From positions 294,501-358,500 of the forward strand of contig RPFO01000199.1 of assembly GCA_009746045.1 (NCBI GenBank): a stretch of 64,000 nucleotides of DNA. Reading direction: 5' to 3'. Origin of the DNA: Mesostigma viride (Eukaryota; Streptophyta; Mesostigmatophyceae; Mesostigmatales; Mesostigmataceae). The notes beneath the pieces were generated by a model. The model had not been told where the DNA came from. It searched no databases and saw only the letters and a program-made list of their open reading frames with translations. Position 1 is the stretch's first letter, and each line of letters begins with the position of its first letter. A program made the translations under genes and the position numbers. Shown in pieces: positions 1-11,588 of this stretch.

Positions 1-1073
1 CTGGGCCAAGGTAACGCCATCCATGCCTGGTAAAGCTGAGTTATCGTTTTCCTATCGATGTTTGAGGTTTATATATACGTTCTAGCTTGTGTAGCACATT
101 CTTTTTGCATTATTCATGCTCTTTCTTGACCCTGGCCTGGCCCCTTTCTAAAACACCCTTCTTAGATGCTTCCCTCAGTCAGTTGACCTGCCACAGGGTG
201 ATGGTGATAAGTTTTAGAGGCTGTATGGGTTTGAATACCTCCATATATGTTTGTTATACATTTCCCACACACATATTGCATGAGTGTGAGGCAGTTGGCT
301 GGTCTCTGTGGCATCATCAAGCATGTAACCGGTGAGTAGAAGCTTCCCATTGTCAGCATGTGCCACCAGGTGTGCTGGCCATCACCTGGCAAGCTATAGC
401 AGCTTAGGCCTAGTTTATCCTTGATAGGGCAAGCTGAAATAGGCTTTAAATCACTAGTTTGTTGGTGGCTGCCGCCTAGAATGCATGCCTTGCGTAGGGT
501 ATCCGCACCGCGTTACCTACGTGCATGGACAAGGTGGCACCTGCACATAGGTGCCATGTAAGGGCATTGTGATGATGCAGTTATGTTTCCCCATCATTGT
601 GGAAGGGAAATGTATTGTGTGGCATGGCTGGGGGCCATATTAGTAGGTATTAGTAGGTAGTATGCCCACTCCTACCCCTTGGTTGCTTTTTACCAACGGC
701 ACCCCTATGGGCTGTACTGGGTGTAACTGCTGGTATACCCACCCAAATGATGACCCCAATGGCTCAAACTGTTCAGCAACTAATTGTTTATCATCCCTGA
801 AGTGGTAGGTGCCTAGCTCTTACAACATAATTCAAAATGCACATTCTACCAAAAATGAAAACGCTCGTCTTGACCCCCCTGACTTTGAAGGCAGTTATAC
901 ATGGCCTACCCTGCATATATGTAAGGTTGTGATATACCAACCCGAAGGGCAACTCATGGACATGCTTGGCCCCCAAGGACAGCCATTGGATATGGGTGGG
1001 TTGGATGGCATCTGGTTTGCAAAATTGTGAAGTTACAGCCGATGCATCGGCAGTATTTCTGCCCATTTAGGGG
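1..1073 (-). mobile_element. P1 TTAA-flanked (piggyBac-like) element, partial copy
   Basis: This is the reverse complement of roughly 24361-25435, about half of the P1 element described below; the window edge cuts it. Its terminus reads CCCCTAAATGGGC inward and abuts TTAA at 1074-1077. The bases after TTAA match the half-LINE ORF1 sequence around 3518-3560, so the element sits at a TTAA inside a half-LINE ORF1. TTAA target duplication with C-rich termini is the known habit of piggyBac-type transposons. I see no transposase in this part; short open frames here are mirrored in the other copy and do not look like conserved protein. Confidence 0.75.
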
Positions 1074-1905
1074 TTAAGCGCGACATTTTTGCCCCGGCCC
1101 ATCCAACTCACTGGTGAGCTGCGGATGTCGGCTGTCCGCCTCCCCCGCGCTCGAGGTAAGGCTGGCCCGGCACCCGTGCTCCTCACCTTTAAGTACATGG
1201 CGGACAAGCTGTCGTTCCTTATATAATGCCGCAAGAAGCTCTCGCGGACTCGCTACACGCTAAACGACGACTTGACCCTGGCCCAGCAACAAAGGCGACG
1301 CGAGCTATGGCCGACCTACCTCCAGATACGGCAAAGCGCAGGGGGGGAACCGGTATACTGGAGGGCCCTCCAGTCTAGGGCCCCCGGGGGCGGTCATCCA
1401 CGTTGACCACAAGCCCTGGCAGGCACCTCCTGCCACCCCAGCAACCTCAGTCTAGGGAATATATAACAGTAGTGTAGATTAGTCAGGCTTAGCCTAGCAT
1501 GACAGTGGCCTACGCGCATGTGCGCCCATAATGGCCCCCATGAATGACGCCTTCAGAATTTAGCCAAGCCATGCCTATAATGGGACCCCCATGGATGTTG
1601 CATTAAGCATTTAGCCACGCTCTGCCTATGCAGAGAGTCACTCTCTGTTGAGAAGCCATGCCCTAGCGCTTGTATAGATAGCCATCCATGATGATGATTC
1701 TTCCACCCCATGCCAAACCCCTAGGTCTGCTGCGAACATGGTGGTGCCGGTGCCCTTGGTGCACCTAGAGCAAGTGTCGTTTACATCCCCACCCTAAGTT
1801 GCACGAAGCAGCCCAGAATGTATTAACAGCCATATGCCCCTTCTCTGGGATATGAGCTACATATACTCCCAACGGAGGTATGTTCCTAATTAATTAATTA
1901 ATCTA
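1074..1905 (+). mobile_element. Half-LINE copy 1 (3' part of ORF1, 3'UTR, tail)
   Basis: Bases 1078-1420 match the C-terminal part of the ORF1 protein seen better at 15900-16250 (residues like VLLTFKYMADKL and the DDDLT segment). A 3'UTR of about 450 bases follows directly, without any reverse transcriptase. The end has a CTCC-CAAC-GGAG hairpin at 1866-1877 and a TAAT-repeat tail to about 1905. Its 5' part lies beyond the P1 insertion and outside the window. The same ORF1-to-3'UTR junction occurs in the copies at 3261-4310 and 14944-17360. Confidence 0.7.
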
Positions 1906-2425
1906 CGTTGAGGGTATGCCTCGCATTTCGGACGAGATTAGACAGCATAGGATATGTAGCATTCGTAGTAGGACATCTTGCTCGCACCAGTCATGCAGGT
2001 AGACCCCGACCTCGGTCTGGCTGGCCCCCAGCGGCTTGGCCAGCCAGGGCGGCATATCCTGACCTGGCCTGGTCCCAAGGACATTCCAAAAAAGATAGGT
2101 AAACATGCCATGACCTACCCACAGCAGTTGCTGGCCGACCCAGTTGCTGGTCCCAGCCCCGTTCGAACATCGCATTCACTCCCTCTCTCTTGCTTGGACT
2201 GCTATGCAGAGCAATAAGAGGTGGAATATGATTGTCCTGAGGCTCACACGCCAGCCCCTGTGGGCAAGCCCCCCCCCCCCCAAGTGGAAGGGGCGCTTTG
2301 CTGAGTAGAATAGTGAGGGTTTTCTAGATTAGATTAGATCAGAGTTAGATTATTAGTTCGGTTTCGCGGCTAAGTTCGCCCACCCCCATCCATCCACCAA
2401 GGAAATATTTAAAAAGTTAAATTAA
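1906..2425 (+). mobile_element. LINE-A 3' fragment
   Basis: A 5'-truncated LINE remnant. Around 1965-2100 a frame encodes a segment like VGHLARTSHAGRPRPR, matching the VGHLARTNQVD segment after the reverse transcriptase of LINE-B at 34.3-35.5 kb. Bases 2200-2310 keep the C-terminal coding end (a KKRW...PAPVGKP-like segment, degraded). The 3' sequence ends near 2425 in an AT-rich tail. It lies tail to tail with an inverted LINE-A end just downstream. Confidence 0.65.
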
Positions 2426-2429
2426 ATCA

Positions 2430-2660
2430 TGACATGACTCCGTTTAGACTGATCATGTAGCACATTTTCCTTGCTGGATGGATGGAGGTGGGCGAAGCCG
2501 CGAAACCGAACTAGTCTAACTCTAAGCTAATGTATCTAGAAAACCCTAAGTATACTCAGCAAAGCACCCCTTCCGCTTGGGGGGGGAGGGCTTGCCCACA
2601 GGGGCTGGCGTGTGAGCCTGGACAATCGTCTTCCACCTCTTCTTGTTAGGCAGACGTGGC
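2430..2660 (-). mobile_element. LINE-A 3' fragment, inverted
   Basis: Reverse complement of the LINE-A 3' end. On the minus strand the C-terminal residues KKRWKTIVQAHTPAPVGKP are followed by a Lys/Arg-rich end and a stop near 2546. With the fragment at 2200-2425 it forms a tail-to-tail inverted pair, arms about 200 bases. Only the protein end is present. Confidence 0.65.
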
Positions 2661-2988
2661 TCACGCCCATGTGCATGTATGCCTATGATGGGACCCACAC
2701 CACATGACGCATTAGCGTTAGAGTATTTAGTCATGCTTTGCCCATGCAGGGAGTTACTCTCTGCTGAGATGTCATGCTCTAGCTCTTGCCTAGCCACAAT
2801 CATCTTCAACCCCATGTCCGCACGTACTTAGCTGCTGGAACACATGGAGGTGCAGGTCACTGCACCTTGTGCACCCAGGGTAGGTGGCTGTTTACATCCC
2901 CCGGCCTGCAGGTTGTAGCCCAGACTGTATAAAGAACCATATGCCCCTTCTCAGGGCCATGTGTTACGTATATACTCCCATTTTACCC
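2660..2988 (+). mobile_element. Half-LINE 3'UTR relic
   Basis: Diverged copy of the half-LINE 3'UTR (compare 1500-1890 and 3905-4310): it keeps the segments around 'atgcccatgcagggag', 'tgcaccttgtgcaccc' and 'ccatatgccccttctc'. It lacks ORF1 and merges into LINE-A sequence near 2988. No coding function is proposed. Confidence 0.55.
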
Positions 2989-4545
2989 CGACTAGGTTGT
3001 CTCCGTATTTCGGACGAGATTAGGCAGCGTAGGATAGCATTCCGGCGTAGGACATCTTGCCCGCACCCTGAGCCAGGTCGACACCGCCCTTGGTCTGGCC
3101 GGCCCCCAGCGGCTTGGCCAACCAGGGCAGCATATTTTGACCTCAAGCCTGGCCCCGAGGACATTCCCAGGAAGCTAGGTAAACCTGCCATGAACTACAC
3201 CCAGATGTTGCTGGCCGACCTAGTGGTCCCAGCTCAGTTTGAACACCGCATCCACTCCCTGCGCCCAGGCGGTGAGGGACATCGCCACCAAGCCAGCCCC
3301 CGCTGGCCTGAGGCGACAACGCCCCTCCCACCCAGACCTGGGCGGACCTGCTCAAGCACCACGCCAACTCTACCACCTCCACCATCGCGGCACACCTTAG
3401 GCAACAAGCCCTCGACCTCCGCGAGGAGGCTGACCGCACCCACCGTAGCCACAATGTCATCGTCAAGCACTTCGACCAGCCGGCAGGTGAGGTTTCGACG
3501 ACTCTTCTTACGGCATTTAAGCGCGACATTCTTGCCCCCGATGCACCTTACTGGTGAGCTGCGCATGTCGGCTGTTCGCCTCCCCCGCGCGCGGGGTAAG
3601 GCTGGCCCGGCACCCGTGCTCCTCACCTTTAAGTACATGGCGGACAAGCTGTTGTTTCTTAAGAACGCCAAGAAGCTCTCGAGGACTCAGAAGTGATCAC
3701 TTCACGTTGGACGACGACCTGACCCTGGCCCAGCAACAACGGCGACGCGAGCTATGGCCGACCTACCTCCAGATACGGCAAAGCGCAGGTGAGGGGGGAA
3801 ACCGGTATACTGGAGGGGGGATGTCATCCATGCACGTCGACCACAAGCCTTGGCAGTAACCCCCAGCCTAGGGCATACAGCAGTAGTGTAGATTAGTAAG
3901 GCTTAGCTTACCATGCGGCCCCAGCGCATGTGCGCCCATAATGGCCATGGATGATGCATTTAAGAATTTAGCCACGCCCTGCCTATAATGGACCCCCCAT
4001 GGATGCTGCATTAAGAATTAGCTCAGCCCTGCCTATACAGAGAGTCACTCTCTGATGAGAAGCCAAGCCGGCCTTCTTAGCTTTTGTATAGCCACGTTGA
4101 TCTCCCCCCACCATGACAGGCTCCCCCTTCGCTGGGTATAGCTTGATAGATCATGGGGGTGCAGGTGCCCTGGTGCACCTCGAGCAAGTGTCGTTTACAT
4201 TCCCACCCTTGCAGGAAGTAGCTTAGAATGTATTATAGGCCATATGCCCCTTCTCTGGGATATGTGCTACATTTACTCCCAACGGAGTTATGTTCCTAAT
4301 TAATTAATTAATCCACTCCCTCTCCCTTCTTTGGACTGCCATGCAGAACAAGAAGCGGTGGTAGAAGATTGTCCAGGCTCACACGCCAGCCCCTGTGGGC
4401 AAGCCACCCCCCCCCAAGAGGAAGGGGCGTTTTGCTGAGGAGTGTAGTTAGGATTTTATAGACTAGATAGCTTAGAGTTAGTTTAGTTCGATTACGTGGC
4501 TTCCTCCACCTCCACCCCCCATCAAGGAATATGTGCTACATGATC
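2989..4545 (+). mobile_element. LINE-A 3' fragment split by half-LINE copy 2
   Basis: LINE-A sequence occupies 2989-3260 and resumes at 4311-4545. The first part encodes the post-reverse-transcriptase region (GRPPAAWPTRAAYFDL, then a LLADLVVPAQFEHRI segment). The second keeps the KK-rich C-terminus and the 3' end with hairpin and tail near 4549-4575. The break is a half-LINE insertion flanked by an 11-bp TSD, ATCCACTCCCT, at 3250-3260 and 4311-4321 (one copy belongs to LINE-A). Removing the insert restores a continuous LINE-A. Confidence 0.7.
3261..4310 (+). mobile_element. Half-LINE copy 2 (ORF1 fragment, 3'UTR, tail)
   Basis: A 5'-truncated ORF1-only retroelement. Bases 3261-3860 encode ORF1 pieces: a coiled-coil-like stretch with frameshifts, then the FKYMADKL...DDDLTLAQQ C-terminal domain. 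The 3'UTR runs to the hairpin ACTCC-CAAC-GGAGT at 4275-4288, then a TAAT tail to 4310. An 11-bp TSD (ATCCACTCCCT) flanks it, direct evidence of target-primed retrotransposition. No reverse transcriptase is encoded. Confidence 0.75.
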
Positions 4546-4548
4546 TCC

Positions 4549-5060
4549 CCACGGAGGCATTAATTAATTAATTAAGAACATAACTCCGTTGGGAGTAAAT
4601 GTAGCACGTAGCCCAGAGAAGGGGCATATGGCCTATAATACATTCTAAGCTACTTCCTGCAAGGGTGGGAATGTAAACGACACTTGCTCTAGGTGCCCCA
4701 GGGCACCTGCAGCCCCATGATCTATCAAGCTATGCCAAGCTAAGGGGGAGCCTGTCATGGAGGGGAAGATCAGCATAGCTATACAAAAGCTAGAGCGTGG
4801 CATCTCAGCAGAGAGCAGCTCTCTGCATGGGCACAGCATAATTAAATAAAGCTAGGCATCATCTGGAGCCGGTGTGGCACATCATAGGCACACATGTACA
4901 TGACTAAAAATGCTAGGCATCAGCCGGTATAGTGCCTGTAGTAGGCGGGCATGTACAAGGCCACGGTCTACCTATTATACACTACTGCTGCTGTATTCCC
5001 CTAAGCTGGGGCGTCTGGAGTCGCCGGAGGCATGTCATAATTTAATTTTAATTTAGGTTG
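4549..5060 (-). mobile_element. Half-LINE 3'UTR, inverted copy
   Basis: Reverse complement of the half-LINE 3' end: on the minus strand the tail and hairpin lie at about 4570-4600, followed by the conserved 3'UTR to about 4840. It mirrors 4110-4310, making an inverted pair around the short LINE-A end at 4320-4545. Bases 4850-5000 contain two related segments beginning 'gctaggcatca' and continue the 3'UTR in degraded form. Confidence 0.55.
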
Positions 5061-5206
5061 TCTCCAATTTGCAGCTTTGCAAATTAGCGGAGGGCGGGGC
5101 CCGAGATTAATTAAGAGGTACCTTGAAATTCAATAAGAGGCATGCCTCTATCCAGATATATTTTTGGATGCGAGTTTCTATTGGATAGTTGTAGTATTGT
5201 ACGACA

Positions 5207-5616
5207 GCCCAGCCTGGCCGGCACCTCCTGACGTGGGCTGGGCCCAGTGATGTTAGACGCCGCAAGGCCCGCACCTTCAAAGAACAGCTAGTAGAGGACA
5301 TGGGGGGCCTAGGCCTCTCTGTGATTTGGAAGAAGATGATGGACAAGGCCAAGTGGGCCCAGGTCATAGAGGACAACGAGCCCCCCCCAGTGGGGAAGCG
5401 CCCGCGTGTGCAATCCCGTGGGAGGCACGCCAGACAGCTCCCCTAGGGCAGCGTGCGGCTGCCTAGAGATGTTGTAGTTAGAATGCTGTTAGATAGGTGT
5501 AGTATGTAGCCGATGTAGATAAATTAGACCGGTAGGACTGTTTGCACCCATCCATCCATCCATCCATCGGGGTTAATGCTCCGTGACTCCCCAACGGGAG
5601 CACGAGTCTAATTAAT
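5207..5616 (+). mobile_element. LINE-B 3' fragment with TSD
   Basis: 5'-truncated copy of the LINE-B at 34.15-35.55 kb. It encodes the C-terminal LINE segment (GLSVIWKKMMDKAKWAQVI, then a Pro-rich end). The 3'UTR carries the CTCCC-CAAC-GGGAG hairpin at 5587-5600 and a short AATTAATT tail. It is flanked by an 11-bp duplication, ATTGTACGACA, at 5196-5206 and 5615-5625; the second copy overlaps the tail by two bases. Confidence 0.8.
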
Positions 5617-5745
5617 TGTACGACAACGTGTCAGGCCGTTTAATTTATTCCGACTTCTACATTCTGATCAGACACTCCGCAAAGGTGAAAACCTTTGCGT
5701 TCAGTGCCGGGCCGCGGAAAACGCGGAAAACGCGATCTGCAAATG

Positions 5746-5815
5746 AATCCGACCGGAATCGAACTGGGGACCTCTCGCACCAATTTTGCTGACTATAGGA
5801 CGGACGTCTCCGGTT
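5746..5815 (-). other. tRNA-like remnant (B-box)
   Basis: On the minus strand this reads like a shortened tRNA: a TCCG... start with a TATAGTCAGC D-arm-like segment, then CCCCAGTTCGATTCC (B-box GTTCGATTCC) and an end complementary to the start (CGGA). The spacing from start to end is about 57 bases, too short for a full cloverleaf, so it is a relic or tRNA-derived promoter rather than a working tRNA gene. Confidence 0.35.
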
Positions 5816-6548
5816 ACCATGGCATCGCCAACTTACACCTACAGTCATCCGCAAAAGTTCTCCTGTCCGGGGAGTGATGCAAGCCTTTCGACATTGCAAG
5901 ACTTCTACATGTTCACCGCTTGGTAAAAAAAGGATCACTTATATACCTAACTTCTCCGTAAAATCTCATCGACCGGGTTTCGAAACAACCCACGAACGCC
6001 GTAGATGCAGATCCAACGGAGCAAAGAACGTCACGACCGACGCAGCGCCAAATAGTCGCCCAGATTCCTTTTCTGCGAGCCATTTTACAACATCGCGCCG
6101 CGTCGTGTACCCGAGCCCTTTTCTGAACGTGAGATCCAAAATCCGCTTGCCAGACCAGGAACTCCGTCCAATACCAACGTGCAGTACCACCAATTCACTA
6201 CCATTCAAATCACCGATATCGCTGGAGGGATACCTCTTTTTTTTTTCGGGGAAATGGTATATTTACTATCCAATTATAGACCAGAGAGGTGAAATGGGAA
6301 ATGAGTATCAGCGAATCCTAAATACCTCTTATTTAATTTCGCCACTTAGAAATGTCTCCACGACACTACCGCGACTTACAGTACTTTCCGTCACCCTTGA
6401 CATGTTTTCGTACAATACTACAAATTAACGCCAATAGAAATTCGCCTCCAAACATATATCTCGATAGAGTCATGCCTCTTATTTAATTTCGAGGTACCTC
6501 TTAATTAATCTCGGCCCCCGCCCTCCACTAATTTGCTAAAAAGGAGCC

Positions 6549-6720
6549 AATTTTACCCCGACTCCCAGGTTGTAGCCCAGACTGTATAAAAAACCATATG
6601 CCCCTTCTCAGGGCCATGTGTTACGTATACTCCCATTTTACCCCGACTCCCAACAGAGATATCAAGGAGACAACCAGCGCAGAGATATGTTCTTAATTAA
6701 TTTTAATTTTCATGGCTAGC
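6549..6720 (+). mobile_element. Half-LINE 3' end relic
   Basis: Contains the half-LINE 3' segments 'gttgtagcccagactgtat', 'ccatatgccccttctc' and an ATTCTTAATTAA-like tail near 6690-6710, with an internal duplication of 'attttaccccgactccca'. Too degraded to place exact ends. Confidence 0.45.
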
Positions 6721-7400
6721 AACACCAGCTACAAATGGATATTGGATAGTTGTCCCAGGTTCAATGTGTAGGCTTAACCGCACATTCATCAAACCAAGAG
6801 GACGAGACCAAATTCCCAAATAAGTCCCGAAATAAATCCCGAAGTCCTACAGACTATGCAAGCAAGCCTAAGACACAATTTATTTCATTGTTGCGCCCGG
6901 ACCAAAGGGCCCGTCCGCAACATAGAGCTGCCAAAACTGTGTATCAAGTTTCTATGGGAAAGACGGTCCCTCGAATGACACTGATTTTTTCCGGAGCATT
7001 AGTATCTGCGAATGTCCTGTCTGACACAAAACGTACAATAGTAAGCTAGTGTAGGACAGCATGGCATGCAGGTGTGATGTAGATGAAATGTCCCTCTACC
7101 AACCAATTTGACAACAATCATGAATGGGGTATAATAACCACTTAGCGAGCATGGCACCGGTGAGTAAAGAGGGGCCAAGGGTCCCCACATTGAGCCAGGC
7201 AGCAAGAACTAGCAATGACCCCAAGTCAAGCGGAGCACTTGCGACGCGTCCCTGCCTCGCACTCGGCCACGCCCTGCATCGGGCTGCAGGGACAACGGGT
7301 GTGAGAACACATGGTCCCCTAGCACCCTAATACAATGCACGGCGGCTGAGTTTGCCCAGGCGTGCTGCCACCATGGTAGCGCACCATAGTTATTCTGCGT
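6721..7400. other. No gene recognised
   Basis: Mixed-composition DNA with short open frames on both strands that lack recognisable motifs. I see no repeat shared with other parts of the window and no RNA gene. Confidence 0.5.
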
Positions 7401-9250
7401 GGGTACCCTATTCCTTGATTGGTGGGAGAATTGGGGCACAAGGGTGCTGGGCTGGCGCATTTATTCTATCGAAGTAGTACGGTGGACAAACCTTGTGTTT
7501 TGCACATGTTCATTCCTTGTGAGGCGGGGCTTTCCATGTGGCAAAAGGGTAGTCGAAGCGTGGGAGTGCGGGGTAGTCTGTGTAGTGGGAGGAGATGCGG
7601 GCGAAAGGGAAAAATAAGAACAAGAAGTGCTGCGCCCTCTACCATGACATCCCATGAAGGCAAGCGAGGCACCACCTTGCATGCAACTGCTCCATTACCG
7701 GCCTTGTTCCCATATGTGCATACTTCTATAAGGACAACCAACGGGCCGACACACAAAAAGATAAGCTCCATCGCCTTGGCTGGTCGCGGCTTGTGCCGCG
7801 CTGATGGCCGCGGGGGGATGCGATGGGGCGTCCCCTGCCCCCGCCTCCCTCCATCTAGCCCCTCCTCCTCCCCTCCTCCCCTATGCCATGTCTGCTGCAT
7901 CTGGCCCACCCTCGTCCCCATGGTCCCGGCCGTCGTCCCCATGGTCCCGGCCACACGGCCATGTGTCCATGCGCGCAGGCCCTACCAATTCACAACCAGC
8001 AACCAACCCGCAACGGTGCTACCAACGCACACCTTGCATGCCCTTCTGTTGCTACCCGTGATGGGGCACTACCCAGTCCTCCCCACCAGGTGCGCCTTCC
8101 CTGCCTCTTCGAACGCTGCCGTTGTTGTCCACGCCACCCCGTGGGTCGACTTGCCCACGGCGCAGCACTAGTGCCCAGACATGTATCCCACGGTCCAGCC
8201 ACGGCGATAGATGCCGGCCTAGATGCTGAGGTCCTCTTGGACGGCACCTCGTCAGATCCTTCCGCCAGCAGCATGATCCACCCTGCCCACGCGCCGTCGT
8301 CCGCAGGCATGGGAAACACCCTGGCAAGCACGCCTGCATACGTGCAGCCTGCAGATCCCCGATGGCAGGACGTGCCGCCCCGGTGCCAACAGCAAGCGTG
8401 GCCTTCTCCCAGCAGCAGTGGCTTCAGCATTATCCTCTCACCACACAAATGCCACATCCTTCAACCTGCAAGCCTTCTGACAACAAGAACCACCGCGTCT
8501 CCTTTTGGTAACAAGGACACATCCACGATGGCTGGGCCCAACCTCAAGGATGGCCCGTGCGCACCCAATCCACCCACGTACGCTGTGCTGGTCGGCACAC
8601 GCATAGTAAGCACTGCCATGCTCCCAGTTGCAAGCCCTGGAAGCAGAAAACCCTGGAAAGATCTTGCCTTGGCCCATCGGATACCGGCCTTTTTGGCCAC
8701 TTGCGCTCAAGGTGGCGGGGGGGGTTGGCATAAGAGCGGCCCCCTCCCCCTCCCCCTCCCCCTCCCCTCCCCCTCCCCCTCCCCCTCCCCCCTCCCCCTC
8801 CCCTCCCCCCCCTCCCTCCCCTCCCCCTCCCCCTCCCCTCCCCTCCCCCTCCCCCTCCCCTCCCCTCCCCCTCCCCCCCCCCCTCCCCCTCCCCCCCCCT
8901 CCCCTCCCCCTCCCCTCCCCTCCCCCTTCCCCTCCCCCTCCCCCTCCCCCTCCCCTCCCCTCCCCTCCCCTCCCCCTCCCAGTCCCCTCCCCCTCCCCTC
9001 CCCCTCCCCCCCCCACCCACCCACCCACCCCACCCCACCCACCCCACCCACCCCCACCCACCCCCACGCCGCCAGCCCGCCATGTGCCCGCCCCACAGGC
9101 CTTGCCTACCACATGAGTGGCTACATGGGTGGCCCCCAGCGGGGCGCGACGCACGGTGAATACGGCGAACGCAAAGTGTGGGACCCATCCGCAAGGGTCG
9201 CTGAAGCAACCGCAAGCAGATCCCCAACAGTGCGTACTGATGTAAATTAG
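7401..9250. other. GC-rich region, no supported gene
   Basis: Several overlapping open frames run through 7419-9250 on both strands, but they end in the C-rich tract and read Pro/Ser- or Gly/Arg-rich in every frame, which is expected from composition. A tandem segment 'ccccatggtcccggcc' occurs at about 7916-7953. A host gene with low-complexity coding cannot be excluded; transcript data would decide. Confidence 0.4.
8740..9067. repeat. C-rich CCCCTC/CCCACC low-complexity tract
   Basis: About 330 bases of CCCCTC-type repeats, passing into CCCACCCA at 9011-9067. The minus strand is a dense series of G-runs with G-quadruplex potential. All long frames across it are compositional artefacts. Confidence 0.9.
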
Positions 9251-11548
9251 AGTATGTTTGCAGGTCACGGGGAACAAGAAACCAAAAGAATAGCTGGACA
9301 GCCATAGCACAAAGATGACATTTTTCAACAAAACCAAAGGGTACAATTTGGCTCATGAAACTAGCAAGCCTTCCGACCGCATAAGATAAGAGGAGTTATA
9401 TTCCCCGATATGGCAAGGTGGATGTAAGAAACCTGGCCGGCACCCACTAAGGTGAGGCGAGTAGGGCGGGCAGGAAGCTGGCGGGTACGATGGGGGGCAC
9501 GGACACGAGGAGAGCGGGTAAAGACAGATATTGGGGAAAGGAGGCGAGGGTGACGGGAGCGGATGCAGGGAGGGAGGGACGGAGGGAGGGAAGGAGGGGG
9601 GGGGGGAGGGGAAAAAGAGGAGGAGTGACAGACCAACGAGGTCATGGTAACACACAATGCAATCAAATCAAATAAATTGACTGCTTGCTTTCCTTACCGT
9701 CACTGTACCAGACGCACGGCTACGCATCCACGATAGTAATAGATAACAAAAGGAGAGAACCGCGTGCGTCCTGATTCCGCTGATCTGGTACCTCTGGATA
9801 TCTTTGATATATATATATATTTGTCTCCAGTACGAAAAAACTAGTTGCGTAATCCCTCATGCGCGTCTGCCATGCTGGAAAGTGACGACGCCACTATCCC
9901 CCCCCCCTGCATATCAGCCGGAGGCTGGAAGCGTTCTCCCCGGGTGTTATAATTTATGAATTACCGTAGTCCAGAATCTTTATCGTTACCCAGTCATGCT
10001 CCTTGCAACTCATCGTCATCAGGCACGATCCATCATCCATGCCAGACTCAAACCCCACCATTCAGGATTTTATCCCTACAAATACTGAAATATAGTACTT
10101 CCCTTAATTACCTAGTTACACTTTATGTATTTCGGTAATTAGCCGCCTTTTAGACATTACGACCAAATCGTGCAGGCTTGTACTCGATGTTGCGCATGCG
10201 CAGCCGCCGCACGCAGCGCGCATTCCATCCAATTTCCATGATTGTCCATGCCTGGTCCATACTGTACCCGTTTCCCGCCCGCGAGATGGCGGGGCTCGCA
10301 CCGCCGTTAACTGTCAAGCTGGGAGTACACCGTTGACGTCAACGCGGAGATCCCAAATCATTCCTGACCGATACTGTTAAGTCAACATTGTTCATCAGCG
10401 GCGTGGGAACCAACAACAACAACCACAACAAGAACAACTTGTCACCCTCAAGTCAATACATAGATACGGTGCTGCAATCTGCGGCATGGTAATCAACAGC
10501 AACAAAAACAAGATACATATACAGTAGTACCCTATAGTACATACTTACTGGGACAGTGCCCATGTGCGGCGGCCGGCGTGGCTATTGGGTAACTACAATA
10601 ACAACAACAACAACCATTACTGGCAGAACTGACCTGAACGTGTAGTCAACAGAACACCACGTTTCACCGCACAACCTGCGACATTATTGTGCCCAGCCCT
10701 TTGACCAGGACTGTTGACAAGCGGAACCACAGACAATATCCCTTTGACCAGGACGCCGCTTTGAATATATTCCAGGCATTCACAACGGCATCCCTCCTGA
10801 AACTGGGACCACGCACAATCACGCAAACCTGCACGGGAATCAATTGTAAGTTCACTAATTAGCTGCTAGTAAACTAACCAGATCTCTCCGAGATTCAAAT
10901 GCTGAAATCTCCTTGCCACAGTCGCTCAACAATTGTTGTTGGAATCAGCGGTGGCTTGCATACTAGAGGTCGCAGTTACGTATACTAGCAATGCAATTTA
11001 GTAACAAGAGACTGAAAGACGCAAGACTGCGTGAGTGACGAGAGCTTCCGACTGACACAATCCAGGCATCCATTATTACCCGCCTCGACCTGGCACGTGG
11101 TTAGTAGGGCGTGGACAACCATGCAAATGGGGATGCGGCGGTACGTATATTACGTAACAGGATTCGCCGCTGTCAACTCTGCAGGCGGCGTTGACCATCT
11201 ACAAGGGGTACATGCGACAATTCGGTTGGTGCTAGAGACACGAAACACGTCTCAACAAGCAGCACGGCTATCATGTCGATGGCTGTTCACAAACTTTGTT
11301 GATACGCCCGGACTTCCATGCTTTGTCTCCTGGCTCAGTAAGGCTATCTCAGTGAGTGGTTGCAAGGTGGTCTAGTGTTTGTGTGGGTGAGCATTTCAGC
11401 GATCTACTTCGTGCTTGGGCGTGATTATGCGGACAATGTAATATTTATTTTGTTGGAACTTTGCCACACATTCACTCCGCCGAGGTGCTAAAATACGGCC
11501 GGCACTGGTATCGGTACTGCGTGCATGGCAGTGCATGCACTAGCCGTC
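9251..11548. other. Intergenic DNA with simple repeats
   Basis: No coding region is supported. It holds a G-rich GGGA tract (about 9566-9617), an AT dinucleotide run (9806-9822), and CAA-rich stretches at about 10408-10440 and 10591-10615. The part nearest 11.5 kb is upstream of the sulfotransferase gene. Open frames such as 11031-11375 show no family features. Confidence 0.55.
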
Positions 11549-11551
11549 TTT

Positions 11552-11560
11552 CGATGATAT
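11552..11560 (+). promoter_or_regulatory. Possible TATA-like box of the sulfotransferase gene
   Basis: The segment 'gatgatataagc' lies about 30-35 bases upstream of the chosen ATG at 11589. Its position suits a core promoter only if the 5'UTR is very short, so this is weak. Confidence 0.3.
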
Positions 11561-11588
11561 AAGCACGGACGTGATCCGCTGGCCCAGC

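Larger units (their letters stand above)
5062..6548. mobile_element. TIR element (MITE-like) with nested LINE-B
   Basis: Inverted arms of about 130 bases, 5070-5200 and 6400-6540, share the segments AAATTAGYGGAGGGCGGG, GAGATTAATTAAGAGG and TTGTAGTATTGTACGA. Without the LINE-B insert (5207-5616) the element is about 1.07 kb. No transposase is visible; open frames inside are short and featureless. Two tRNA-like B-box segments lie inside on the minus strand. The superfamily is not determined. Confidence 0.65.

Noticed and set aside
5746-5815. A working tRNA gene on the minus strand
   Set aside because: B-box present but about 57 bases in all, with no anticodon arm that folds; kept only as a tRNA-like remnant.
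7419-9346. Long Pro/Ser-rich and Gly/Glu-rich frames on both strands
   Set aside because: All frames are open through the CCCCTC tract and carry no domain; no splice-consistent or conserved frame stands out.
11031-11375. 114-residue frame upstream of the sulfotransferase
   Set aside because: No motif, no coding bias like the neighbouring exon.
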